Shown: piece after piece, positions 8,180 to 18,105 of the stretch
Position numbering within the stretch: the stretch's first letter is position 1
Layout of the letters: each line of letters begins with the position of its first letter
Assembly: GCF_947496075.1 (NCBI RefSeq)
Contig: NZ_CANMBJ010000002.1
Coordinates: 930,001 to 994,000 of the forward strand
Direction: 5' to 3'
DNA: 64,000 nt
Origin: an uncultured Tateyamaria sp.
Lineage (GTDB): Bacteria; Pseudomonadota; Alphaproteobacteria; Rhodobacterales; Rhodobacteraceae
Notes under the pieces: generated by a model
What the model was told of the DNA's origin: nothing
What the model saw: the letters and a program-made list of their open reading frames with translations, nothing else
Database searches by the model: none
Made by a program: the position numbers and the translations under genes

Positions 8180-10552
8180 TCAACTCTCCATGTCGAGGGC
8201 GAGGGCATAGGCCACCCGCTCAGTCTCAGTCAGTTTGACCTTAAGGGCCTGATCATACAGGTCTTGGAACTCCGGATTGGCGTGGAGCTCGTCCGCCTTG
8301 GTCCGATGCCATGTCAGACCAAATTCGTGCCACTTGCGCAGTTCGGCATCCTGCATCAACGTCTCATATTCGGTGCGCATGCGGGGCAGGTTTCGTTTGA
8401 TGGTGATGTCGCGGAAATCGGACCAATCCATACGGATCCAATAGTTGATCCCGATGGACCGATCCACGTGCAGCGCACGGCCACGCTGCCGCTTGATCAA
8501 AAAGCTTTCCGCGCTGCGCAGGGCATAGTGATTGAGCTGCAGAAGGTCATACCCAATTGATTTCTTTGAACTTCTCCAGCCGTTTTCGGCGACTTCCTTG
8601 GTCATGTCCTTGCCGGACCCGTTCACCCAACGCACGTTGGACTTTTTGCCGGGCTTTAGCTTGTTCGGTCGGTGGCAGCTGATCTTTTCGTAGGCACCGA
8701 TGTTCTTGAACATCGTCTTGAACCCCCAGACCGTGTGCGGTTTGGGGCAATATTTCGGGGCGCAGTGGTCGAACTGGTCGATGACAAACTCGTCTTTCAA
8801 CTCGGTCACGCCGTTATGGCCGAACAACCGCCAGGTCATGGCGACATTCGTTGCATCCGGTACTGCGTCAAAGAAATCCTGCAACGTGCCATTGCCGGTG
8901 CGCACGTTCATGAACTCATCCACATCAATATGGATGATCCAGTCCGCGTTCTTGATCAGAGGCTCTTTCAGCGACTGGTTCAACGCGTATTGTTGGGGCG
9001 AGTTGCCCTTCCAGTTGTCGTTGTTGCGGTGCTGGAGCACACCCATGTCTTGCAGACGATCCAGAATTTCCGACGTGCCGTCTTCGCATCCGTTGGTGTA
9101 GATCAGGAAATTGTCGACGCCCATCGCACGGTGATAGGCAACCCATTCGACGATATAGGGCGCCTCGTTCTTCATGCAGCCGACAATGACATTGCCGGTC
9201 GACCCCTTGGGCAGATCGCGTTTGTCGATGGGGGCGTAGGCCGCGGCCAATTCCTCTTCGTTGACGGCGCCCAACTTGTTGTGGGGCGCAAAGGAGGACG
9301 CGCGCAGTTTTTCGAAGTTCTGCACGGCCAGCGGTGGCATCAATGCGCGGGCCGTGTCGGTCAGGCCATCGCTCGCCACGGGGTCTGGACCCGGCGGTGT
9401 TGGGGCAGGGGTGCCGTTCAGGCGAGCCAGATCAGCGGCCTTGGTCTTGCGTTCTTCCTGTGTCGCTTTGTCGATCCGCCACATGAAGCCCAACAGATAT
9501 TGCGATGCGCGAAAACCGCGTGTCGGATCCGCCTCTTCCCAGGCCTTCTTTGCACGCGGTGCTTTGAACAGGCCTGCACGCAGCCCGTGCGCCTTGGCAA
9601 TGGCGGTGTTCTGCGTGGCAAAGGTTTTTGAGATGGCGGATAGCGATGCGGGATCAATGGGATCACCGTCCACCTTGATTTCATTCACAAAAGATCGCCA
9701 CAACTGCCGGGGCAGAATGCGTTTCTCATTCGCCAGCACCTGCAGGATCAGGTCGTTCAACTGCCGCCCGCGCGCCAACCACGCCGCAGATGGTTCGGAA
9801 GGCACATCCGCCTTTGCAGCCTTGCCAATGGCCTGTTTGATCTGAAATGCCGTACGTATTTCTTCGGTCACCGTTTCGGCGGCAAAGACCTCTGCATCGT
9901 AGGCCCGGAACGTGAGGGTGCCCTCGCCAAACACCGCGTTCCAGTGTCGTTCCAGGGCGCTGTAGTCCAGCCAGCATGGGGCAGCCTGGCTTTCGATGAA
10001 CACACCCGCCTGCGGATTGATCCGGGGCGCGGCTGCCAGTGCGTCTGCCCACCATGTCTTGCTGCCCGCAAGCTCCAGTTCCTGGGTAAGCGCGACGCCG
10101 CGCCCCTCCATGATCTGTTCCCGGTAGTGGCGGGCCAGCAGGTGCGCAGGTTCATCGATATGCGCGATGATGCGAATGTCCTCGGACAAGGGTGCCAACA
10201 GGGCCTTCAATCGCTCAAGTTCGGATTTGGACACCAGGCTCACACCCAGTTGCGACGCGGACAGGATCAAGTGATCTGGTGAAAACTGCGCGACTTCCTT
10301 GGCCAGATCAGCCGCGACCGTATCATGCAGAACTTTCTGTTTGTCAGCTGTGATGTATCCGCGGTTGTAACGCAATGGATCGACATGCGCGGTCTCTGTC
10401 ACCGCCATGTATAGGCGTGTGTGGTTCTTGTTTCCGGGGCTGCGCGCATAAAGCACGCCCTTGGTGATCATCTGGTCCCGTTTGGCGGCCAGCACGTTCT
10501 GCAGGCGGTCTGCGCCCACCTGTTCCAACCCGATATGCAGGTGGATTCGCAT
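8180..10552 (-). CDS. Fusion of degenerate sulfotransferase domain and GT2 glycosyltransferase
   Basis: The 790-residue protein has two halves. Residues about 453-790 form a GT2 domain (VIVGCMKNEAPYIVEWVAYH, then DVDEFMNVRTG with the D-x-D at 543-545). Residues 1 to about 250 look like a sulfotransferase: MRIHLHIGLEQVGADRLQ aligns with the usual IHLHIG-PKTGTTSLQ start, GVLYARSPG and LDYSALERHWNAVFG fit further family positions. The PAPS-binding P-loop is replaced by EQVGADR at 10-16, so sulfate transfer by this half is unlikely. The middle (250-450) is unassigned. The ATG overlaps the preceding sulfotransferase stop (ATGA). Confidence 0.75.
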   Translation of the reverse strand: MRIHLHIGLEQVGADRLQNVLAAKRDQMITKGVLYARSPGNKNHTRLYMAVTETAHVDPLRYNRGYITADKQKVLHDTVAADLAKEVAQFSPDHLILSASQLGVSLVSKSELERLKALLAPLSEDIRIIAHIDEPAHLLARHYREQIMEGRGVALTQELELAGSKTWWADALAAAPRINPQAGVFIESQAAPCWLDYSALERHWNAVFGEGTLTFRAYDAEVFAAETVTEEIRTAFQIKQAIGKAAKADVPSEPSAAWLARGRQLNDLILQVLANEKRILPRQLWRSFVNEIKVDGDPIDPASLSAISKTFATQNTAIAKAHGLRAGLFKAPRAKKAWEEADPTRGFRASQYLLGFMWRIDKATQEERKTKAADLARLNGTPAPTPPGPDPVASDGLTDTARALMPPLAVQNFEKLRASSFAPHNKLGAVNEEELAAAYAPIDKRDLPKGSTGNVIVGCMKNEAPYIVEWVAYHRAMGVDNFLIYTNGCEDGTSEILDRLQDMGVLQHRNNDNWKGNSPQQYALNQSLKEPLIKNADWIIHIDVDEFMNVRTGNGTLQDFFDAVPDATNVAMTWRLFGHNGVTELKDEFVIDQFDHCAPKYCPKPHTVWGFKTMFKNIGAYEKISCHRPNKLKPGKKSNVRWVNGSGKDMTKEVAENGWRSSKKSIGYDLLQLNHYALRSAESFLIKRQRGRALHVDRSIGINYWIRMDWSDFRDITIKRNLPRMRTEYETLMQDAELRKWHEFGLTWHRTKADELHANPEFQDLYDQALKVKLTETERVAYALALDMES

Positions 10553-11178
10553 CAGGCAACCTCGTTCAACTTGTTCACATTGGTCCGACCCCACCAGTTC
10601 ACCGGCAACTCGATGAAACCGCTGATCAGGTCTTTCGCTTCGGGGTCGGCCACGTCGTATTCCAGAAAATCATCATCATCGCGAAAGATCGCGCGCAGAT
10701 GGGCATAATGGGCTTCGATCCACTGCATTCGCTGGATGCTCGTCTCTCCAAACCCTTCCGGCAGGCCTGGGATGTTGTTGGCGGGCAGGCGCGACGTGCC
10801 CAGATCGGACCACGCCAGCATGGATTGCGACATCTCGAAAGGGTCGCGGTTCGAAGCAAGGAACTTGACGCCGGGATTGTGCTTGCGGATCGCCATGATC
10901 AGCCCGAAATCCATTTGCGGCCACAGGGACCGTCCTGCGCGCAGCACACTCATCTCCGAAATCGCGTCGAAGTCGGCGAAGTACGCGCCCGGATCACCTG
11001 TCTCGAAATATCCACGATACAAAAGGTCGGCGACAAATTCATTGTGCAGCTGCGTATTGTTGGTTTGGCGCGGCCGCACGCGATGGTCCGCCACATGCAG
11101 CCCCGCCCGACGCAGGGCACGGGCCAGCGTCGTGGTGCCGGTCTTGGGCAGACCAAGGTTCACAACGCGCAAACTCAT
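10552..11178 (-). CDS. Sulfotransferase family protein
   Basis: PAPS-dependent sulfotransferase of 208 residues, expected to move sulfate from PAPS to a carbohydrate or similar acceptor. The 5'-phosphosulfate loop is intact: VVNLGLPKTGTTTLARAL with LPKTGTT at 10-16. The 3'-phosphate-binding strand is probably KFLASNRDPFEMSQSMLAW. Both ends overlap neighbours by four bases (ATGA), so it is tightly coupled to the GT2 gene before it and the fused GT2 after it. This is the only sulfotransferase in the cassette with an apparently working P-loop. Confidence 0.85.
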   Translation of the reverse strand: MSLRVVNLGLPKTGTTTLARALRRAGLHVADHRVRPRQTNNTQLHNEFVADLLYRGYFETGDPGAYFADFDAISEMSVLRAGRSLWPQMDFGLIMAIRKHNPGVKFLASNRDPFEMSQSMLAWSDLGTSRLPANNIPGLPEGFGETSIQRMQWIEAHYAHLRAIFRDDDDFLEYDVADPEAKDLISGFIELPVNWWGRTNVNKLNEVA

Positions 11179-12203
11179 GCCGCGGGCTCCATCAATCCCA
11201 GGTCGATCAACATCGCTTCTTCCTGCGGCGGCAGGGTCGAGGCGGCGTGCAACTGTGCCTGCATTGCCTGGTATTCCGGAATTGCCAGCAACTCGTCCCG
11301 CTTGGCGATATGCCGCTGCACGCAGTCGTCATGCAGCGCACTGATCTCCTTGTCTTTCTTCAGCTCCACCAACGCCTTTTTCAGATCGGGCAAATAGCGC
11401 TGAATGCTCTTGTCTTCCCAGGCGGGGTCATTCCGCTCCCGCCAATAAGTATCGTCAAAGGCGCGGTTTTCGCGGTTCACATCGCCCCGGTCATTCTTGA
11501 CCAGATAGCTATCCAAAGACCGCAAAGCATAGTGGTTCAAGGTTGCAAACTCCCGCGCCCCATGTGCGGGAAAGCGGCGAATGCGGCGTGGATTGGCGGC
11601 GACAAGGAACTTGTGCGGCACTTTGCGACCCGACCCATCGGTCCACGCAGGCTTGGCTTTGCCCTTCTGGAACGGGCGATGTGCGCCGTAGTACTGCAAG
11701 GGAAAGTCGTGACGCACCAGCGACTTGACCTCAATCGCGGCCTCTCCACACCACAGGTCCGGATTGTGCGAGCGATGGAACTGGCCGATCACCGGCGCAT
11801 CAACAAACGTGTCGACGCCATCATTGGCAAAAAACTGGAAGGTCACCGAAATCGCCTGCGGATCACCACAGGCCTCGATCAGGGCAGGGATCGTGTGATT
11901 GCCCACATGGATGTTCAAAAACTCGTCCACATCCGCGACCCAAACCCAGTCGGCCTCGGTCACGATGTCCTGACGGCGCGCATCCTTCAGCGCTTCCATC
12001 TGATAATTGCGCCCCTCCGCCGGGTTCGGCAAATGCTGGCACAACCCGCGATCGGCCAATGCATCCAGCAGGGCATCGGTCCCATCGGTGCAATCATTGG
12101 AATAAAACAGATGATCGGTCACCCCGATCAGGCGGTTGAAGGCAATCCACTCCAACAGAAACGGGCCCTCGTTTTTCACGCAGGTCACAGCCGTAATGCG
12201 CAT
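11175..12203 (-). CDS. Glycosyltransferase family 2 (GT2_4-type), first gene of cassette
   Basis: GT-A glycosyltransferase of 342 residues starting MRITAVTCVKNEGPFLLEW. Metal-binding motif DVDEFLNIHVG at 91-101, SNDCTDGTDALLDAL near 35-49, and the shared LNHYALRSLDSYLVKNDRG motif. The internal ATG is chosen over an upstream one because it starts the first strand and has AAAGGCTGG ahead of it. It heads the minus-strand cassette and is divergent from the MoxR gene across 192 bases, where the cassette promoter should lie. I see no clear operator there. Confidence 0.87.
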   Translation of the reverse strand: MRITAVTCVKNEGPFLLEWIAFNRLIGVTDHLFYSNDCTDGTDALLDALADRGLCQHLPNPAEGRNYQMEALKDARRQDIVTEADWVWVADVDEFLNIHVGNHTIPALIEACGDPQAISVTFQFFANDGVDTFVDAPVIGQFHRSHNPDLWCGEAAIEVKSLVRHDFPLQYYGAHRPFQKGKAKPAWTDGSGRKVPHKFLVAANPRRIRRFPAHGAREFATLNHYALRSLDSYLVKNDRGDVNRENRAFDDTYWRERNDPAWEDKSIQRYLPDLKKALVELKKDKEISALHDDCVQRHIAKRDELLAIPEYQAMQAQLHAASTLPPQEEAMLIDLGLMEPAA

Positions 12204-12395
12204 CAAACGCCAGCCTTTCGTGATCGGGTCATTGCCCACCGCCTCTGTTCCGGGTTCCCGTATCTATGCCGCGAACCTCATTCTTATCCCGTTAACACCA
12301 TGCCATTTCTCGCGAATCCCGTCAACGCACAGGACTTTAGGAGGCCTTGACGACACGGCCCAGCGATGCAGGTTGGACGCAAGGAAGGAAACCCG

Positions 12396-13304
12396 ATGCA
12401 AACCCCAACTTCTATCGATGCTGTCCAGACCATGCTTGCTGATCAGGGCTATGTCTGCGACCGCGCCCTTGGGACCGTCGTGTTCCTAAGCCTGTCCCTC
12501 GGCCGCCCGCTCTTCCTTGAAGGCGAGGCAGGGGTGGGCAAGACTGAAATCGCCAAGGCGCTGGCGGCTGCACTTGGCCGTCGCCTGATCCGGTTGCAGT
12601 GCTACGAAGGGCTCGATGCGTCATCGGCGGTCTACGAATGGAACTTTCCGGCACAGATGGTCGCGATCCGCACAGCGGAAGCATCGGGCGGGGCCGACCG
12701 CAAAGCGCTACAAACCGAACTCTTCTCTGATGATTACCTGATCGAACGCCCGCTGCTCGACGCCATGCGCCCGGACGCCAACGGGGCGCCGGTCCTGCTG
12801 ATCGACGAGCTGGACCGCACGGACGAACCGTTCGAGGCTTTCCTGCTCGAAGCGCTTTCCGACTTCCAAGTTACCATTCCGGAACTGGGCACGATAAAAG
12901 CCCCCGAACCGCCCATCGCCATCGTCACCTCCAACCGCACGCGCGAAGTGCACGACGCGCTCAAACGCCGTTGCCTATATCACTGGGTCGACTACCCGAA
13001 TTTCGACCGCGAGATGGAGATCCTGGAGGCCCGCGCGCCAGAAGCGGCAGCCGAACTCAGCCGCGAAGTGGTGGCCTTCGTGCAGCGCTTGCGGACCGAG
13101 GACCTGTTCAAGAAGCCCGGCGTCGCCGAAACCATCGACTGGGCCAAATGCCTGCTTGCGCTCGACGTGCTGACACTCAGCCCCGAGGTCATCGCAGACA
13201 CGCTCGGCGCAATCCTCAAGTACCAGGACGATATCCAAAAACTCCAAGGGTCCGAGGCCAAACGCCTGCTGGACGAGGCCAAAGCGTCTCTGGAACCGGC
13301 ATGA
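12396..13304 (+). CDS. MoxR-family AAA+ ATPase
   Basis: A 302-residue AAA+ protein with Walker A GEAGVGKT at 43-50, Walker B VLLIDELDRTDEPFEAFLLE and the sensor strand AIVTSNRTREVHDALKRRC. This arrangement is that of MoxR ATPases, which act as chaperones that load metals or ligands together with a VWA partner. The ATG follows GGAAGGAAA at good distance. A CoxE-type VWA gene lies downstream, with one unusual gene between them. The same pair accompanies carbon monoxide dehydrogenase genes (CoxD/CoxE) elsewhere, but no cox structural gene is in this window. Confidence 0.92.
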   Translation: MQTPTSIDAVQTMLADQGYVCDRALGTVVFLSLSLGRPLFLEGEAGVGKTEIAKALAAALGRRLIRLQCYEGLDASSAVYEWNFPAQMVAIRTAEASGGADRKALQTELFSDDYLIERPLLDAMRPDANGAPVLLIDELDRTDEPFEAFLLEALSDFQVTIPELGTIKAPEPPIAIVTSNRTREVHDALKRRCLYHWVDYPNFDREMEILEARAPEAAAELSREVVAFVQRLRTEDLFKKPGVAETIDWAKCLLALDVLTLSPEVIADTLGAILKYQDDIQKLQGSEAKRLLDEAKASLEPA

Positions 13305-13308
13305 TCTG

Positions 13309-13854
13309 ATGTCGGTTGCGCCCGTGATCCATATCGGCGGCTGGCCTGGTGCGGGTAAGAAGGCGATTGGAAAGCGTGTGGCCGAACGTTTGGGAGGGCG
13401 ATTGATCCACAATCACCTGATGCTGGATGCCGCGCGGGCACTCTATGCGCGCGATACGCCGGAAAGCATAGCCATGCGCGAAGAAGTCCGAAATCTCATC
13501 CTTGCCCATGCGCGTCGGCTGTCGGACGATGTACCCATTGTTCTAACCGACGCTTTGGCGGATGAACCTGCTGCAAGACTCCTTTTCCAACCAACACTTG
13601 AACTTGCACGAGACCGAAACGCGCTATTGCATCTGTTTGTGTTGGACCTTTCCATTGATGAAAACCAACGTCGTCTGTCGGACCCATCCCGGGCAGGGGG
13701 CACCAAGCTGACGGATGGTGACGTGCTAAAAACCATTCGAAGCCGGGAGAAGTTGTTTACTCCGGCCGCAGCCGTCGTGCTGGACGTCACGAACCTGTCT
13801 GCCGACAACGCGGCAGACAAGATTTGTAGGCATCTGGAGCGTCCGCATGCCTGA
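13309..13854 (+). CDS. Atypical P-loop protein, kinase-like, between moxR and VWA genes
   Basis: The 181-residue protein starts MSVAPVIHIGGWPGAGKKAIGKRVAERLGGRLIHN in style of small nucleotide or shikimate kinases. The Walker A-like loop is G-W-P-G-A-G-K-K (11-18), where the usual Ser/Thr after the lysine is Lys18. A lid-like basic segment RRLSDPSRAGGTKL lies near 125-138. It begins four bases after the moxR stop and its end overlaps the VWA start by eight bases. Its base composition looks more A+T-rich than its neighbours, which suggests late insertion. No specific function can be assigned. Confidence 0.7.
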   Translation: MSVAPVIHIGGWPGAGKKAIGKRVAERLGGRLIHNHLMLDAARALYARDTPESIAMREEVRNLILAHARRLSDDVPIVLTDALADEPAARLLFQPTLELARDRNALLHLFVLDLSIDENQRRLSDPSRAGGTKLTDGDVLKTIRSREKLFTPAAAVVLDVTNLSADNAADKICRHLERPHA

Positions 13855-15100
13855 ATACACCCCACTCGAACTCCCCGAAAACCCAAAGCTCGCGGGAAAC
13901 ATCACCCATTTCGCCCGCGCCCTGCGCCGCGCTGGCCTACCTATTGGTACGGGCCGCGTGATGGATGCCATCACGGCAGTGACCAAGGCGGGCTTCACCG
14001 AGAAACGTGACTTTTACTGGACGCTGCACGCCTGCTTTGTCTCAAAGCCGGAACACCGGGCGGTCTTTGCCCAGATTTTCCGCCTCTACTGGCGCGACCC
14101 ACGCTACCTCGAACACATGATGGCTGCCATGCTGCCTGCCGTGCGGGGCGTACAGGAAGACCGTAGCGCACAAGCCGCTGAGAAACGCGCCGCCGAAGCG
14201 CTGCTTGATGGAGCTGGCGATGACATCGACCTGCCAGAGATGGAGGAGGGCGGGACCGAGATCGAAATTGACGCCTCGCTCACCATGAGCAACGAGGAAC
14301 AGCTCAAAACCCTCGATTTCGAACAGATGAGCACCGAGGAAATGGCGCAAGCCAAAGCCATGCTTGCCCGCATGGCGCTGCCGGTCGATCCCATGCCAAC
14401 GCGCCGGACGCGGGTCGCCGGGCTGGGGCGCATCGATCCCGCCCGCACCTTGCGCGCGGCCATGCGACAGGGCGGAGAGATGCGCGATCTGAAGTGGAAA
14501 ACGCCGAGGGTCCGCTATCCGAACCTTGTGGCGCTCTGCGATATCTCGGGCTCCATGAGCCAGTATTCCCGCGTTGTGCTGCACTTCCTCCATGCGGTGG
14601 CGAATGCAAAGGGGGCGGGCTGGGCCAAGGTGCACGCTTTCACTTTTGGCACGCGGCTCACAAACATCACGCGACATCTGGCACAGCGTGATGTGGATGC
14701 GGCGCTGCAAGCCGCAGGGGCGGAAGCGCAGGATTGGGAAGGTGGCACGCGGATTGGATCGTGCCTTGAAACGTTTAATCGCGACTGGTCCCGCCGCGTC
14801 TTGGGACAAGGGGCTGTGGTGCTTCTGATCACCGACGGTCTCGACCGTGACGACCCGGATGCACTGGCGAAACAGATGGAGCGTCTGCACCTCTCCGCAC
14901 AACGTTTGATCTGGATCAACCCGTTGTTAAGGTGGGAGGATTTTGCACCACGCGCCCGTGGTATCGCTGCAATGCTGCCCCACGTGGACAGCTTCCGCGC
15001 CGGTCACTCCATAGCGTCCATCGAAGAACTGGCGCAGGTGATTTCCCTGCGCGACGATGTCGGCGACCGCGACCGCTTGCTCCGAATGATCACCGCCTGA
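13847..15100 (+). CDS. CoxE-like VWA domain protein
   Basis: A 417-residue protein with a CoxE-type architecture: a helical N-terminal part (HFARALRRAGLPIGTGRVMDA), an acidic linker near 121-150, and a C-terminal VWA domain. The MIDAS motif is CDISGSMSQYSR (Asp232, Ser234, Ser236), and LLITDGLDRDD and HVDSFRAGHS follow. It probably partners the MoxR ATPase. There is no signal peptide, so it should be cytoplasmic. Its start codon overlaps the end of the P-loop gene. Confidence 0.9.
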   Translation: MPEYTPLELPENPKLAGNITHFARALRRAGLPIGTGRVMDAITAVTKAGFTEKRDFYWTLHACFVSKPEHRAVFAQIFRLYWRDPRYLEHMMAAMLPAVRGVQEDRSAQAAEKRAAEALLDGAGDDIDLPEMEEGGTEIEIDASLTMSNEEQLKTLDFEQMSTEEMAQAKAMLARMALPVDPMPTRRTRVAGLGRIDPARTLRAAMRQGGEMRDLKWKTPRVRYPNLVALCDISGSMSQYSRVVLHFLHAVANAKGAGWAKVHAFTFGTRLTNITRHLAQRDVDAALQAAGAEAQDWEGGTRIGSCLETFNRDWSRRVLGQGAVVLLITDGLDRDDPDALAKQMERLHLSAQRLIWINPLLRWEDFAPRARGIAAMLPHVDSFRAGHSIASIEELAQVISLRDDVGDRDRLLRMITA

Positions 15101-15109
15101 TCCGGGCCA

Positions 15110-15131
15110 AGATTTTTCGTACGAAAAGTCT
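15110..15131. other. Palindrome at convergent gene end
   Basis: AGATTTTTCGTACGAAAAGTCT is a near-perfect 22-base inverted repeat centred on CGTACG, lying between the converging VWA and purL genes. It could form a hairpin or be a protein site. The T and A runs are inside the stem, so it is not a standard intrinsic terminator. Confidence 0.5.
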
Positions 15132-15147
15132 CGCCGTCCCAACAGGG

Positions 15148-17307
<2,160 letters not shown>

Positions 17308-17366
17308 GTGGTGTCCCCCGGCTTTGGACCGCTCTTTAGAGCAGGGACGGGCGAGGGGAAAGGGTT

Positions 17367-17382
17367 TGTCCCCGCGGGGACA
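17367..17382. other. Perfect 16-base palindrome upstream of purL
   Basis: TGTCCCCGCGGGGACA is a perfect inverted repeat about 60 bases upstream of the purL start. It could be an operator or an RNA hairpin in the leader. A similar 14-base stretch inside trpE (near 47513) is coding and probably chance. The rest of the 255-base gap to the next gene holds nothing I recognise. Confidence 0.35.
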
Positions 17383-17562
17383 GCCTGTTCGTTGCGTTTA
17401 GGGTATTTTCATCGCTTTTTGATCGTTCCGAGAGATCAATTGCTTAGATCATCGCGCGGTCGCTTTGGCCGAAATTAACCTGACTTAGGCAGGCTGGGCC
17501 ATGACCCGGAGCGGTTGCGCGCGCCATGTCGGACACAAGATGCGCGCAACACAGGGTGTGTC

Positions 17563-17946
17563 TTAGCCATTCAAAAGCAGGATGGTCACGATTCCATCGT
17601 CATCAGAGGACGATGACCGGGCCTTGATCCGCAGCCTTTGGGTGTCGGCATCAATCACAATATTTCCATCCTGCAGCGTCAACAGGTCGGTCTTGGTTGT
17701 GACGATCACGTCCTTGCCACGCAAACGAAAAATGGATCCGGCGCGCGGCACCAAAAAGAGGCGCGTGCGATCCTGGTTGATGCTCAAGCCATTGGTCAGC
17801 CCCACGAAGTCACCGTCTGAAGAATAGACGCGAATACCGCTTTTGCCATCGATGGCGGCGATATCCGACGGGCTGAGGTCGGCGTGCGCAACAGTGGCTG
17901 AGAGGCCGAGTGTCAATGCGGTAAGGGTCGATTTAATAAACGTCAT
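17563..17946 (-). CDS. Small secreted protein of unknown function
   Basis: The 127-residue protein has a clear Sec signal peptide (MTFIKSTLTALTLGLSATVAHA). The mature part starts DLSPSDIAAIDGKSGIRVYSSDGDFVGLTNGLS, which resembles the beta-strand start of PRC-barrel-like domains, and ends in an Arg/Ser/Asp-rich turn and a hydrophobic strand IVTILLLNG. The ATG is followed by a normal lysine-containing n-region, and AAGGAGCCTG lies just upstream as ribosome-binding site. It stands alone between purL and the mscS-like gene. Confidence 0.75.
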   Translation of the reverse strand: MTFIKSTLTALTLGLSATVAHADLSPSDIAAIDGKSGIRVYSSDGDFVGLTNGLSINQDRTRLFLVPRAGSIFRLRGKDVIVTTKTDLLTLQDGNIVIDADTQRLRIKARSSSSDDDGIVTILLLNG

Positions 17947-18105
17947 AACAGGCTCCTTTTTATGCTGTTGCCCATCAAATGGTTGCCAGCTGCCCCAAGG
18001 AAAGATGTTGTCACGACCACGTGTCGATCACCCTATGTCATCACACCGGAATGCGATGCCGCGTGACTGAATAAAGTTTTCTTTCTCGTTTTTAGGTCGA
18101 CCGCT

